From NCBI GenBank assembly GCA_039180025.1, contig JBCDDZ010000007.1, positions 1-64,000 on the forward strand: a DNA stretch of 64,000 nucleotides. Reading direction: 5' to 3'. Below are positions 44,791 through 51,472 of this stretch, in pieces. Origin of the DNA: Algisphaera sp039180025 (GTDB lineage: Bacteria; Planctomycetota; Phycisphaerae; Phycisphaerales; Phycisphaeraceae). Each line of letters starts with the position of its first letter. Position 1 is the first letter of the stretch. The notes under the pieces were generated by a model. The model had not been told where the DNA came from. It did no database searches and saw only the letters and a program-made list of their open reading frames with translations. Position numbers and translations under genes: made by a program.

Positions 44791-45576
44791 TTGCCCGAGA
44801 TCCACCCCACCGCCATCGTCGATCCGTCCGCCCAACTCGAGCCTTCGGTCGTCGTCGGCCCGTACTGCATCGTCGGCCCGGAGGTCACCGTCGGGGCCGG
44901 CACCCGTCTGATTGCCCACGTCCACCTGCAGGGGCCGTTGACCCTAGGCAAGGACAACACCCTCTACCCCTACGCCGTGCTCGGCGGTCCCGCCCAGGAC
45001 CTGAAGGTCGACCCCGACGAGCCCGGAGCGGGCTTGGTGGTGGGGGACGGCAATTTCTTCCGCGAGGGGGCGACCATCAACCGCGCGACGTTGGAGGCCC
45101 CCACCCGGCTGGGGAGCCACAACTATTTCATGGCCAACACCCACGCCGGCCACGATTGCCAGGTTGGCCACCACTGCATCCTGGCGAACGGGGCGGTGCT
45201 GGGCGGACACGTCACCCTCGGCGACCGCGTCATCCTCGGCGGCAACGCGGGGATCGCCCAGTTCACCCGGGTGGGTCGGCTGACCATGATCGCCGGGGCG
45301 GAAGGCGTGACCCTCGACGTCCCGCCGTTCTGCATGGTCCACCACACCCGGCAGGTCTCCGCGCTGAACCTGGTCGGACTCCGGCGGGCGGGGTACCGCG
45401 ACCACATCGCGAACCTCCGCTCGGCGTTCGACCTGCTCTACCGTGAAGGGCACACCACGCCCAACGCGGCCCAGATGATCCTCGACCAGTTCGACGACGA
45501 CCCGATCTGCCGCGAGTTCGGGCAGTTTGTCGCCGACGCCGAGCGGGGCGTCACCCAGTACGGCCAGTACAAATAA
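44791..45576 (+). CDS. lpxA: UDP-N-acetylglucosamine acyltransferase
   Basis: 261 residues, the normal LpxA size. First step of lipid A synthesis: moves a 3-hydroxyacyl chain from ACP to UDP-GlcNAc. The left-handed beta-helix hexapeptide repeats run through about residues 5-180 (IVGPEVTVGAGT, LGGHVTLGDRVILGG). The catalytic His is in THAGHDCQVG (H121). The C-terminal helical part carries LNLVGLRRAGY, LRSAFDLLYREG. The start is TTG at 44791, not ATG: GAGGA lies 8 nt upstream and the translation then begins PEIHPTAIVDPSA as in the family. Confidence 0.95.
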   Translation: MPEIHPTAIVDPSAQLEPSVVVGPYCIVGPEVTVGAGTRLIAHVHLQGPLTLGKDNTLYPYAVLGGPAQDLKVDPDEPGAGLVVGDGNFFREGATINRATLEAPTRLGSHNYFMANTHAGHDCQVGHHCILANGAVLGGHVTLGDRVILGGNAGIAQFTRVGRLTMIAGAEGVTLDVPPFCMVHHTRQVSALNLVGLRRAGYRDHIANLRSAFDLLYREGHTTPNAAQMILDQFDDDPICREFGQFVADAERGVTQYGQYK

Positions 45577-45603
45577 GAGCGAGCGGTCTTTTTCGATCCG
45601 TTC

Positions 45604-45634
45604 AAAAAAAGCCCACGGCGAAAGGCCGTGGGCT
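45604..45634 (-). terminator. rho-independent terminator of rpsI
   Basis: Minus-strand hairpin with arms AGCCCACGGC (45625-45634) and GCCGTGGGCT (45610-45619), a 5-nt loop and seven T (45604-45610 on the + strand as A). It lies 30 bp after rpsI and between it and the convergent lpxA. The stem is identical to the ahcY terminator stem. Confidence 0.88.
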
Positions 45635-45663
45635 CGTAGGGTAGATGCGGTAGGTAAGCCGAT

Positions 45664-46203
45664 TTAGCGTTTCGAAAACTGGAACCGGCGGCGGGCGCCG
45701 CGTTGGCCGTACTTCTTGCGTTCGACTTTACGGGGGTCGCGGGTCATGAAGTCCTTGTCACGCAGCATCTGCTCGAGCGAAGGGTCGTAGCCGACCAGGG
45801 CCCGGGCCACACCCAGGAGGATCGCCTCGGCCTGGCCGGTGATGCCGCCGCCGGTGGTGGTGACAAAGACATCGAGGTTGCCCAGGGTGTCGGTGGCTTC
45901 CAGGGGGGCGACGCAGGCGTTGCGGTGCTGGGGCTCGCTGAAGAACTCTTCGACGGTTTTGTTTTTGGTTTTGGGGCCGGAGATCAGGAACTTGCCCTGG
46001 CCCTTCTCGGCGGGCTTGACGCGGACCCGGGCGATGGCGGCCTTACGGCGGCCGGTGCCCCAGACGAAGCCGCCCTTGTCACGCTTGGCGGGCTCACGCA
46101 GGGGGCGGGGTTCGGGGGTCGTCTCGGCGTCGCTGCGGGGCGAGCCGTCGGCATCGAGGCCGGGGGTCGGGGCGTCGAGGACGGCGTTGTTTTGGTCTTC
46201 CAT
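45664..46203 (-). CDS. rpsI: 30S ribosomal protein S9 with acidic N-terminal extension
   Basis: 179 residues against the usual 130. The conserved S9 core begins near residue 47 (WGTGRRKAAIARVRVKPAEKG) and ends with the universal tail RDPRKVERKKYGQRGARRRFQFSKR-type sequence. The first 45 residues (EDQNNAVLDAPTPGLDADGS...) are acidic and Pro-rich. Such an extension is known in planctomycete S9 but not in E. coli. It is second in the rplM-rpsI operon, 80 bp after rplM, followed by a terminator. Confidence 0.96.
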   Translation of the reverse strand: MEDQNNAVLDAPTPGLDADGSPRSDAETTPEPRPLREPAKRDKGGFVWGTGRRKAAIARVRVKPAEKGQGKFLISGPKTKNKTVEEFFSEPQHRNACVAPLEATDTLGNLDVFVTTTGGGITGQAEAILLGVARALVGYDPSLEQMLRDKDFMTRDPRKVERKKYGQRGARRRFQFSKR

Positions 46204-46283
46204 CGGGGATTCTCGGGGGTGGAGGCGTTACCGGCGGGCGGTAAGAAGGTGGGTGCGGGAGCGATTGATCGGGCGGTGACGAA

Positions 46284-46727
46284 TTAAGCGGTCTGGAGGT
46301 CGAGGGTGCGCGGCTGCTGCGCGACGTGGGGGTGGTCCGTGCCGGCGTAGACGTTGAGCTTTTTGCTCATCGCGACCCCCAGTTTGTTTTTGGGCAGCAT
46401 CCGCCGGACGGACTCTTCGATAAGCCGTTCGGGGTGGGCCTTGAGGACTTGACGCAGGCTGGTCAGCTTGCGACCCGAGGGGTGGCCGGAGAACGTCTCG
46501 TGGAATTTCTGGTCCAGCTTGTTGCCGGTGACACGGATCTTCTCGGCGTTGAGCACGATGACGAAATCGCCGACGTCGTGGTGGGGGGTGTAGGTGGGTT
46601 TGTCTTTACCCATAAGAATCGTGGCAATCTGGGTCGAAAGGCGTCCGAGCACGTGGTCGGACGCATCGACGATCACCCACTCGCGGGGGACTTCGTGGTT
46701 TTTGGCAAGGGTGGTCTGGCGATTCAT
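46284..46727 (-). CDS. rplM: 50S ribosomal protein L13
   Basis: 147 residues. The L13 start has WVIVDASDHVLGRLSTQIATILMGKDKPTYTPH, and the rest gives GDFVIVLNAEKIRVTGNKLDQK, the FSGHPSGRKLTSLRQ segment and VRRMLPKNKLG, all typical. The start at ATG 46727 precedes NRQTTLAKNHEVPREW. It leads the rplM-rpsI operon. A near-consensus sigma-70-type promoter lies 208 bp upstream (46935-46962), leaving a long leader. Confidence 0.96.
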   Translation of the reverse strand: MNRQTTLAKNHEVPREWVIVDASDHVLGRLSTQIATILMGKDKPTYTPHHDVGDFVIVLNAEKIRVTGNKLDQKFHETFSGHPSGRKLTSLRQVLKAHPERLIEESVRRMLPKNKLGVAMSKKLNVYAGTDHPHVAQQPRTLDLQTA

Positions 46728-47140
46728 GTTAGGAATTCCGGGTCTTTCGAAGTCGGACAGAGTTCGGTTAGGCCGAGCACGGCGTCACCGCGGGGAGTTC
46801 GCACAGCGTAGGCCGGGCGGGTAGTTCATCAAGCAAGCGCTCGGATTCGAGGGCTTGCAGGCAGTATCGCGACGGGGTGCTGGGACGAAAAGAGGGATAT
46901 GCTGTTTCGTACCAGCTCTTGCCGAGTCGGAAAGTGTATATCGTCGTCGCCACGGCTGTCAACCGCCCACGCCAGATACTGCCGACGAGAGATTTGCATT
47001 CCGTCGGGCAGACTGCCATAATACTTGGCTCGATGATTCGTCGTTGTTTTTACCGGCGATGCTTTGATTGTAGAACCCTGTAGACCGTCCATACTTTTCA
47101 AATTAATTCCGCACCCCGCACCCCGCTTTCCGAGACGCCC
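46728..47140. other. 413-bp intergenic region between rplM and rpsT
   Basis: No convincing gene. The minus strand has a strong promoter at 46935-46962 reading to rplM. The plus strand has a weak -35/-10 candidate near 47072-47098 (TTGTAG, 16 nt, CATACT) upstream of rpsT. The leader of about 200 nt before rplM may hold regulatory structure, but I could not identify an L13 binding element. A short open frame at 46768-47019 on the minus strand overlaps the promoter and is judged spurious. Confidence 0.6.
46935..46962 (-). promoter_or_regulatory. sigma-70-like promoter for rplM-rpsI
   Basis: On the minus strand TTGACA (46957-46962) is separated by 16 bp from TATACA (46935-46940). The -35 is perfect and the -10 five of six; this is the best promoter seen by eye in the window. 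It implies a leader of about 200 nt before the rplM ATG at 46727. Confidence 0.7.
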
Positions 47141-47422
47141 ATGGCCAACTCCCCTTCCGCCAAGAAACGTATCCGCCAGAACATCAAGTCGCGTGCTCGC
47201 AACCGGTGGACCAAAGCCGGCTACCGCGTAGCGATCAAAGACTACCGCGAAGCGATCCTCCACGGCACGGTCGAAGAGGCCGAGACGCAGCTTAAGGGCA
47301 TCTACAAAACCCTCGACCAGGCGGCGTCCACCCCGGCCCTCCACAAGAACACCGCGTCGCGCTACAAGAGCCGGCTCGCCGCCAAGCTCAACGAGAAGAA
47401 AGCCGACGCCTCGGCGGCTTGA
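47141..47422 (+). CDS. rpsT: 30S ribosomal protein S20
   Basis: 93 residues, helical and basic. The N-terminus ANSPSAKKRIRQNIKSRARNR and the late segment TPALHKNTASRYKSRLAAKLN are diagnostic for S20. It binds 16S rRNA in the 30S body. It is monocistronic or leads the short tautomerase gene, with a terminator directly after it (47449-47476), so the tautomerase gene must depend on read-through or its own promoter. Confidence 0.97.
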   Translation: MANSPSAKKRIRQNIKSRARNRWTKAGYRVAIKDYREAILHGTVEEAETQLKGIYKTLDQAASTPALHKNTASRYKSRLAAKLNEKKADASAA

Positions 47423-47448
47423 CCCCCCCCCCTTTCTGTGACCTACCG

Positions 47449-47476
47449 ACCTCGCCCCGCGGCGAGGTTTTTTTTT
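47449..47476 (+). terminator. rho-independent terminator of rpsT
   Basis: Plus-strand stem ACCTCGCC/GGCGAGGT (47449-47456 and 47461-47468) with loop CCGC, followed by a run of nine T (47468-47476). It lies 27 bp after the rpsT stop. Confidence 0.92.
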
Positions 47477-47499
47477 GCCCCGGACCCCGGAGCCACTAA

Positions 47500-47721
47500 A
47501 TGCCTTATCTCAACGTCAAACTCACGCGCGAAGGCGTCACGGCCGAGCACAAGGCGGAACTCGTCAAACGGTTCACCGACACGCTGGTCGACGTACTGGG
47601 CAAAAAACCCGAGCACATCCACATCGTGCTGGACCTGGTCGATGAGGAAAACTGGGGCTACGCGGGGATGTTGACGACGCAATACCGACGGGACCAGACC
47701 CGAGCACGCTCAGGTCGGTGA
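47500..47721 (+). CDS. 4-oxalocrotonate tautomerase-family protein
   Basis: 73 residues. After Met removal the protein starts with Pro (PYLNVKLTREGVTAEHKAELVKRFTDTLV), and Pro1 is the general base of 4-OT enzymes. The rest (KKPEHIHIVLDLVDEENWGYAG) matches the short family, which acts as hexamers. The arginine usually needed at position 11 is present near Arg10 (LTREG). The tail RDQTRARSGR is longer and basic than in typical members. The substrate is unknown; a keto-enol isomerase role is inferred. It follows the rpsT terminator by 23 bp. Confidence 0.8.
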   Translation: MPYLNVKLTREGVTAEHKAELVKRFTDTLVDVLGKKPEHIHIVLDLVDEENWGYAGMLTTQYRRDQTRARSGR

Positions 47722-47822
47722 AGTTTCTCGTGCTCACCGCGGGGCGATATGGGAACACGAATTCATCCGTCCTATGCAAGACCGGAGACGGACCGGGACC
47801 GCGGCCACGTTTCGGAGCGGGA

Positions 47823-49694
47823 TCAGCGGCTGATGACCAGCACCGCGGTATCGGCATCCTGGTTGGGCCGGCCGGCGGGGGGCGCGGGGATCCGCTCGTC
47901 GCGGTGGGTGTCGAGGTAGACCGCGTCGTGGATCGTAGCGTTTTTGTGGCGGCAGAGGTCTTCGACGTCGGCGATGCTGGGGAAGCGGCGGTTGGGGGTG
48001 TTGTACCACTCGAAGTCGTACTCGCCGGGCGCTTTCGGGCTGCGGCCGCGGCGGACGTAATCCTCACGCAGCGTCTTGTAAGCGAAGTTGGGGAAGCTGA
48101 CAATGACCCGCCGGCCGACGCGGAGCATCTCGTCGAACAGGGTCTCGACGTTTTCCACGGCTTGCAGGGTCGCGCTGAGGACCACCACGTCGAACTGGCG
48201 GTCGGTGAAGGCGGGTAGGCCGTGGTTCAAGTCGTAGTCGATGATGTCCAGGCCGCGGGCCGCGGCGGCGATGATTTTCGGCTGCGCCACTTCCACCCCG
48301 ATCAGGTGGTCGTGCCCGCGTCGCTTGAGTGCCGCAAGCAGCCGGCCGCTGCCGCAGCCCAGGTCGAGCACGCTCGCCTGCTCCGGGATCAGGTCGAGCA
48401 CCAGATCATCGTCGCGGCGCAACTGGGGCAGGGGGTTATGCGTTCGGCCGAGCCTGGCGGCAACCAGCGGACCGTACTGAGCGATCTCCCGGGGCAAGAG
48501 AAAAGCGTCGTGCCCAGCGTCCGTGGTGATCTCGGCGTAGGTCACGGGCTTGCCCAGGGCCGTCAGGGCGTTGACCAGGTCGCGGGACTGCCTGGGGGTA
48601 AACAACCAATCGCTGCTGAAGCTGGTCAGCAGAAAGTCGCAGGAGGCGTCTCGGAAGGTATCGATGAGTTCGCCGCGGTTTCGGCCCAGGTCGAACAGAT
48701 CCATGGCCATCGAGATCGCGATGTAGCTGTTGGCGTCGAACCGCTGGGTGAATTTTTCGCCCTGGTGCGCGAGGTAGGAGCCGACGCTGAAGCGTTTCTC
48801 GAAAGCGGTCGCGATGTCGCGGGGCTCGAGGCGGTCGGGGTCGAACTTGGCGTCCATCGCCGCCGACGAGAGGTAGGTGATATGCCCGAGCATGCGGGCG
48901 ATGGCGAGGCCGGTGTCCGGCTGGGTGGGCTGGTCGTAGTACTGCCCACCGTGGAAGTGCGGGTCGGACTGGATAGCGTTGCGGCCGATGACGTCGAACG
49001 CCAAGGCCTGGCTCGTCAGCCGCGGCGAGGTCGCCACGGCGACACACGTCTGCACCCGCTCGGGGTGCCGGGTCGCCCACGCCATCGCCTGATGCCCGCC
49101 CAGCGATCCGCCCACTACCGCCCGCCAGCGCGCGACCCCGAGGTGGTCGGCCAGCCGCCGCTGGAGCTCGACCATGTCCGCGACCGTGATCGGCGGGAAC
49201 GCCGTGCCGTAGGGTCGGCCCGTCGCGGGTTCGGCGCTGCCCGGCCCTGTGGTGCCCCGGCAGCCGCCCAGCACGTTGCTACAAACCACAAAGAACCGCT
49301 CGGTGTCGATCGCGTAACGGTCGCCCGGACCGATGAGCCCGTCCCACCATCCCGGGTCGTCATCCGTGTCGTGGCGGGCGGCGTGGGAGTCGCCCGAGAT
49401 AGCGTGGCAGACGAGCACGGCGTTGGACGCGTCGGCGTTGAGGGTGCCCCAGGTTTCGTAGGCACACTCAACGCCGGGTAGTTCACCGCCTAGCGCGAGC
49501 GGCAGCGGACGGTCGAACGACACACTCTGCAGGTAATGCAGTTGGCCCGCGGTGCGGCGGTCGTCGGTGCTGGGGGGGTGATCGGGGTTAACCACGGAGA
49601 ACACGGAGTAAGGGAGCAAGGCAAGCAGAGTAGTAATTAATTTTCGACGATTCGCTTGATCCCCGTCGCGCAAGACCGGGACGTTGACGTTCAT
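47823..49694 (-). CDS. metX: homoserine O-acetyltransferase-MetW fusion
   Basis: Up to 623 residues. Residues about 50-415 are MetX: SFDRPLPL, ECAYETWGTLN, the nucleophile elbow GGSLGG (S197), SDWLFTP (D362) and DAGHDAFLLP (H395) form the acyltransferase triad that acetylates (or succinylates) homoserine. Residues about 430-620 are MetW, a SAM-dependent methyltransferase-like protein (VLDLGCGSGRLLAAL, then VVVLSATLQAV and FPNFAYKTLR). MetX and MetW are usually separate adjacent genes. The first about 35 residues of the longest frame are not MetX. They read through the tail of the GxxExxY pseudogene and one inverted repeat arm, so the true start may be GTG at 49604 or 49595; the ATG at 49694 has no good ribosome site. 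Confidence 0.88.
   Translation of the reverse strand: MNVNVPVLRDGDQANRRKLITTLLALLPYSVFSVVNPDHPPSTDDRRTAGQLHYLQSVSFDRPLPLALGGELPGVECAYETWGTLNADASNAVLVCHAISGDSHAARHDTDDDPGWWDGLIGPGDRYAIDTERFFVVCSNVLGGCRGTTGPGSAEPATGRPYGTAFPPITVADMVELQRRLADHLGVARWRAVVGGSLGGHQAMAWATRHPERVQTCVAVATSPRLTSQALAFDVIGRNAIQSDPHFHGGQYYDQPTQPDTGLAIARMLGHITYLSSAAMDAKFDPDRLEPRDIATAFEKRFSVGSYLAHQGEKFTQRFDANSYIAISMAMDLFDLGRNRGELIDTFRDASCDFLLTSFSSDWLFTPRQSRDLVNALTALGKPVTYAEITTDAGHDAFLLPREIAQYGPLVAARLGRTHNPLPQLRRDDDLVLDLIPEQASVLDLGCGSGRLLAALKRRGHDHLIGVEVAQPKIIAAAARGLDIIDYDLNHGLPAFTDRQFDVVVLSATLQAVENVETLFDEMLRVGRRVIVSFPNFAYKTLREDYVRRGRSPKAPGEYDFEWYNTPNRRFPSIADVEDLCRHKNATIHDAVYLDTHRDERIPAPPAGRPNQDADTAVLVISR
49588..49625 (+). repeat. 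left inverted-repeat arm flanking the GxxExxY pseudogene
   Basis: Reads TTAACCACGGAGAACACGGA at its start, with AGGGAGCAAGGCAAG at its end. It is the imperfect inverse of the arm at 50001-50038: ACCACGGAGA, CGGAG and GCAAGGC match. On the minus strand it is read in frame into the metX open frame. Confidence 0.75.
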
Positions 49695-49999
49695 GAACAG
49701 GCCGATTCGTGACCGCTGAGTTTCAGGTACGTGATGAACTGGACGGAGTAGACCGGGAGCAGTTTTTCGACCGCTTTCAGTTCGATCACGATCCGGTCTT
49801 CGACCAATAGATCGATCCGGAACCCGATATCCAACCGTTCACCCTTGTAGACCACCGGCACGGGGACCTGAGCCATCGCTCGGAGGCCACGGTCGCCGAG
49901 TTCTCGGAGTAAGCCGATTCCCATAAACCAGGCCCCAACTCCCGGTGGACCTCAAATCGCTGCACCAATTACCTGCCCGGTCAAGTCTTCATGCTTCAT
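49637..49999 (-). pseudogene. decayed GxxExxY-family gene (PD-(D/E)XK_3-like)
   Basis: Full-length members of the family are about 125 residues. Here the pieces MKHEDLTGQVIGAAI, EVHRELGPGLWESAY, LLRELGDRGLRAMAQVPVPVV, the core IDLLVEDRIVIELKAVEKLL (with the nuclease-type D...ExK), YLKLSG, GLFMNVNVPVLRDG and IKRIVEN are present in order but in different frames. I count at least four disruptions: an extra T after the AAI codons, a deletion after ESAY, a deletion after YLKLSGH and an insertion before IKRIVEN. That number argues for true decay rather than sequencing error. GxxExxY proteins are widespread in Planctomycetes and other phyla, of unknown role. It splits the metY-metX spacing. Confidence 0.85.
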
Positions 50000-50000
50000 G

Positions 50001-50038
50001 GCCTTGCCTCCGTGCCCTCCGCGTCTCCGTGGTGAAAC
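50001..50038 (-). repeat. right inverted-repeat arm flanking the GxxExxY pseudogene
   Basis: On the minus strand it reads GTTTCACCACGGAGACGCGG, followed by AGGGCACGGAGGCAAGGC, ending 1 bp before the pseudogene ATG at 49999. It pairs imperfectly with 49588-49625. It begins 4 bp after the metY stop (50043), so the element abuts metY. Confidence 0.75.
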
Positions 50039-50042
50039 GGCC

Positions 50043-51359
50043 TTAGACCGCCACCGCCGCGGCGACGTCGAGCGCCTGGCTCAGGTCGTCGATGATGTCT
50101 TGCACGTCCTCGATGCCGACGCTGACGCGGACGTACTCCGGGCTGACGCCGGTGCGTTTTTGTTCGTCTTCGCTGAGTTGGCTGTGGGTCGTCGACGCGG
50201 GGTGGATGACCAGGGTCTTGGCGTCGCCGATGTTCGCGAGGTGCGAGCAGAGCCTGGTGGCGTTGATGAATTGTTTGCCGGCCTCCACGCCACCCTTGAT
50301 ACCGAAGCCGAGGATCGCGCCGCAGCCCCCCGCAAGATATTTCTGGGCGTCCGCGTGGTCTTTGTGAGATTCGAGGCCGGGGTAGTTGACCCACTCGATG
50401 GCGTCGTGGGCCTCGAGAAACTCGGCCACTTTCTGCGCGTTTTCGCAGTGCCGGGGCATGCGCAGGTGCAGCGTTTCGAGGCCCTGCAAAAACAGGAACG
50501 CCGCGAACGGCGACATGGCCGCGCCGGTGTCGCGCAGCCAGTGCGTGCGGATATGCAGGTTGTAGGCGATGTTGCCCATGGGCCGCAGGTGCTCCTCGAA
50601 CACCGCGCCGTGGTAGCTCGGCGACGGACCGCAGAACTCCGGCCATTTCTCGGGCTGGTCGGCCCACTTGAAGTTGCCGCTGTCGACCACGGCCCCGCCG
50701 ATGTGCGTACCGTGGCCGCCGATGAACTTGGTGGTCGAGTAGACGACGATGTCGATGCCGTGGTCGATGGGTTTCAGGAGCAGCGGGGTCATCGTGGTGT
50801 TGTCGCAGATGACGGGGATCGCGCCATGGGGGGCGGAATGGGCGGCGTCGGCGATGGCCCGAAAGTCAGGAACTCCCAAGGCCGGGTTACCAATACTCTC
50901 CATGTAGACGCAGCGGGTGTTTTCATCAACCAGGCCGTGGATGTCTTCGGGTTTGTCGGCGTCGAAGAAACGGACCTCGACGCCGAGGTTTTTGAAGGTC
51001 TGGGTGAAGAGGGTCCAGGTCCCGCCGTAGAGGCTGGTCGCCGAGACGATATTCTGCCCGGCGTGGGCGATGGTGAGGATCGCGGCGTTGATCGCCGCTT
51101 GGCCGGACGCGAAAGCGAGCCCGGTGACGCCGCCGTCGAGCGCGGCGAGGCGTTTCTCGAGCACGTCGTTGGTGGGGTTCATCAGCCGGGTATAGATGTT
51201 GCCGAACTCGGCGAGGCCGAAGAGGTTAGCCGCGTGGTCGGTGTCGTTGAAGGTGTAACTGGTCGTGGCGTAGATGGGCACGGCCCGGCTGTTGGTAGCG
51301 GAGTCGGGCTCCTGGCCGGCGTGCAGGGCGAGGGTTCCGGGGCGGTAAGAGGTGGACAT
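50043..51359 (-). CDS. metY: O-acetylhomoserine sulfhydrylase (MetY)
   Basis: 438 residues, PLP-dependent. It makes homocysteine from O-acetylhomoserine and sulfide, using the MetX product. Motifs: YTRLMNPTNDVLEKRLAALDGG, ASGQAAINAAIL, SLYGGTWTLFTQTFK, ESIGNPALGVPD, VICDNTTMTP, and the PLP lysine K211 in VVYSTTKFIGGHG. The start is supported by AAGGAAG about 7 nt upstream of ATG 51359. It is downstream of thrC (113 bp) and upstream of the pseudogene and metXW on the same strand, giving a homoserine-use cluster. Confidence 0.95.
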   Translation of the reverse strand: MSTSYRPGTLALHAGQEPDSATNSRAVPIYATTSYTFNDTDHAANLFGLAEFGNIYTRLMNPTNDVLEKRLAALDGGVTGLAFASGQAAINAAILTIAHAGQNIVSATSLYGGTWTLFTQTFKNLGVEVRFFDADKPEDIHGLVDENTRCVYMESIGNPALGVPDFRAIADAAHSAPHGAIPVICDNTTMTPLLLKPIDHGIDIVVYSTTKFIGGHGTHIGGAVVDSGNFKWADQPEKWPEFCGPSPSYHGAVFEEHLRPMGNIAYNLHIRTHWLRDTGAAMSPFAAFLFLQGLETLHLRMPRHCENAQKVAEFLEAHDAIEWVNYPGLESHKDHADAQKYLAGGCGAILGFGIKGGVEAGKQFINATRLCSHLANIGDAKTLVIHPASTTHSQLSEDEQKRTGVSPEYVRVSVGIEDVQDIIDDLSQALDVAAAVAV

Positions 51360-51472
51360 CGGTACGCTTCCTTATCAGAGGGATTGTCTGGGTGGATGAT
51401 TCTGTTTGCGATCTCGTACGAGGGGCGACCTCGGTTCTCGTGATGACTCAGAGCCTTTGCCGCCGCGGCAGT

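Noticed and set aside
46768..47019. 83-codon minus-strand frame in the rplM leader
   Set aside because: It spans the promoter at 46935-46962, has no homology that I recognise and no convincing ribosome site.
51360..51472. SAM riboswitch before metY
   Set aside because: The 113-bp gap lacks the conserved SAM-riboswitch sequence blocks that I could look for by eye.
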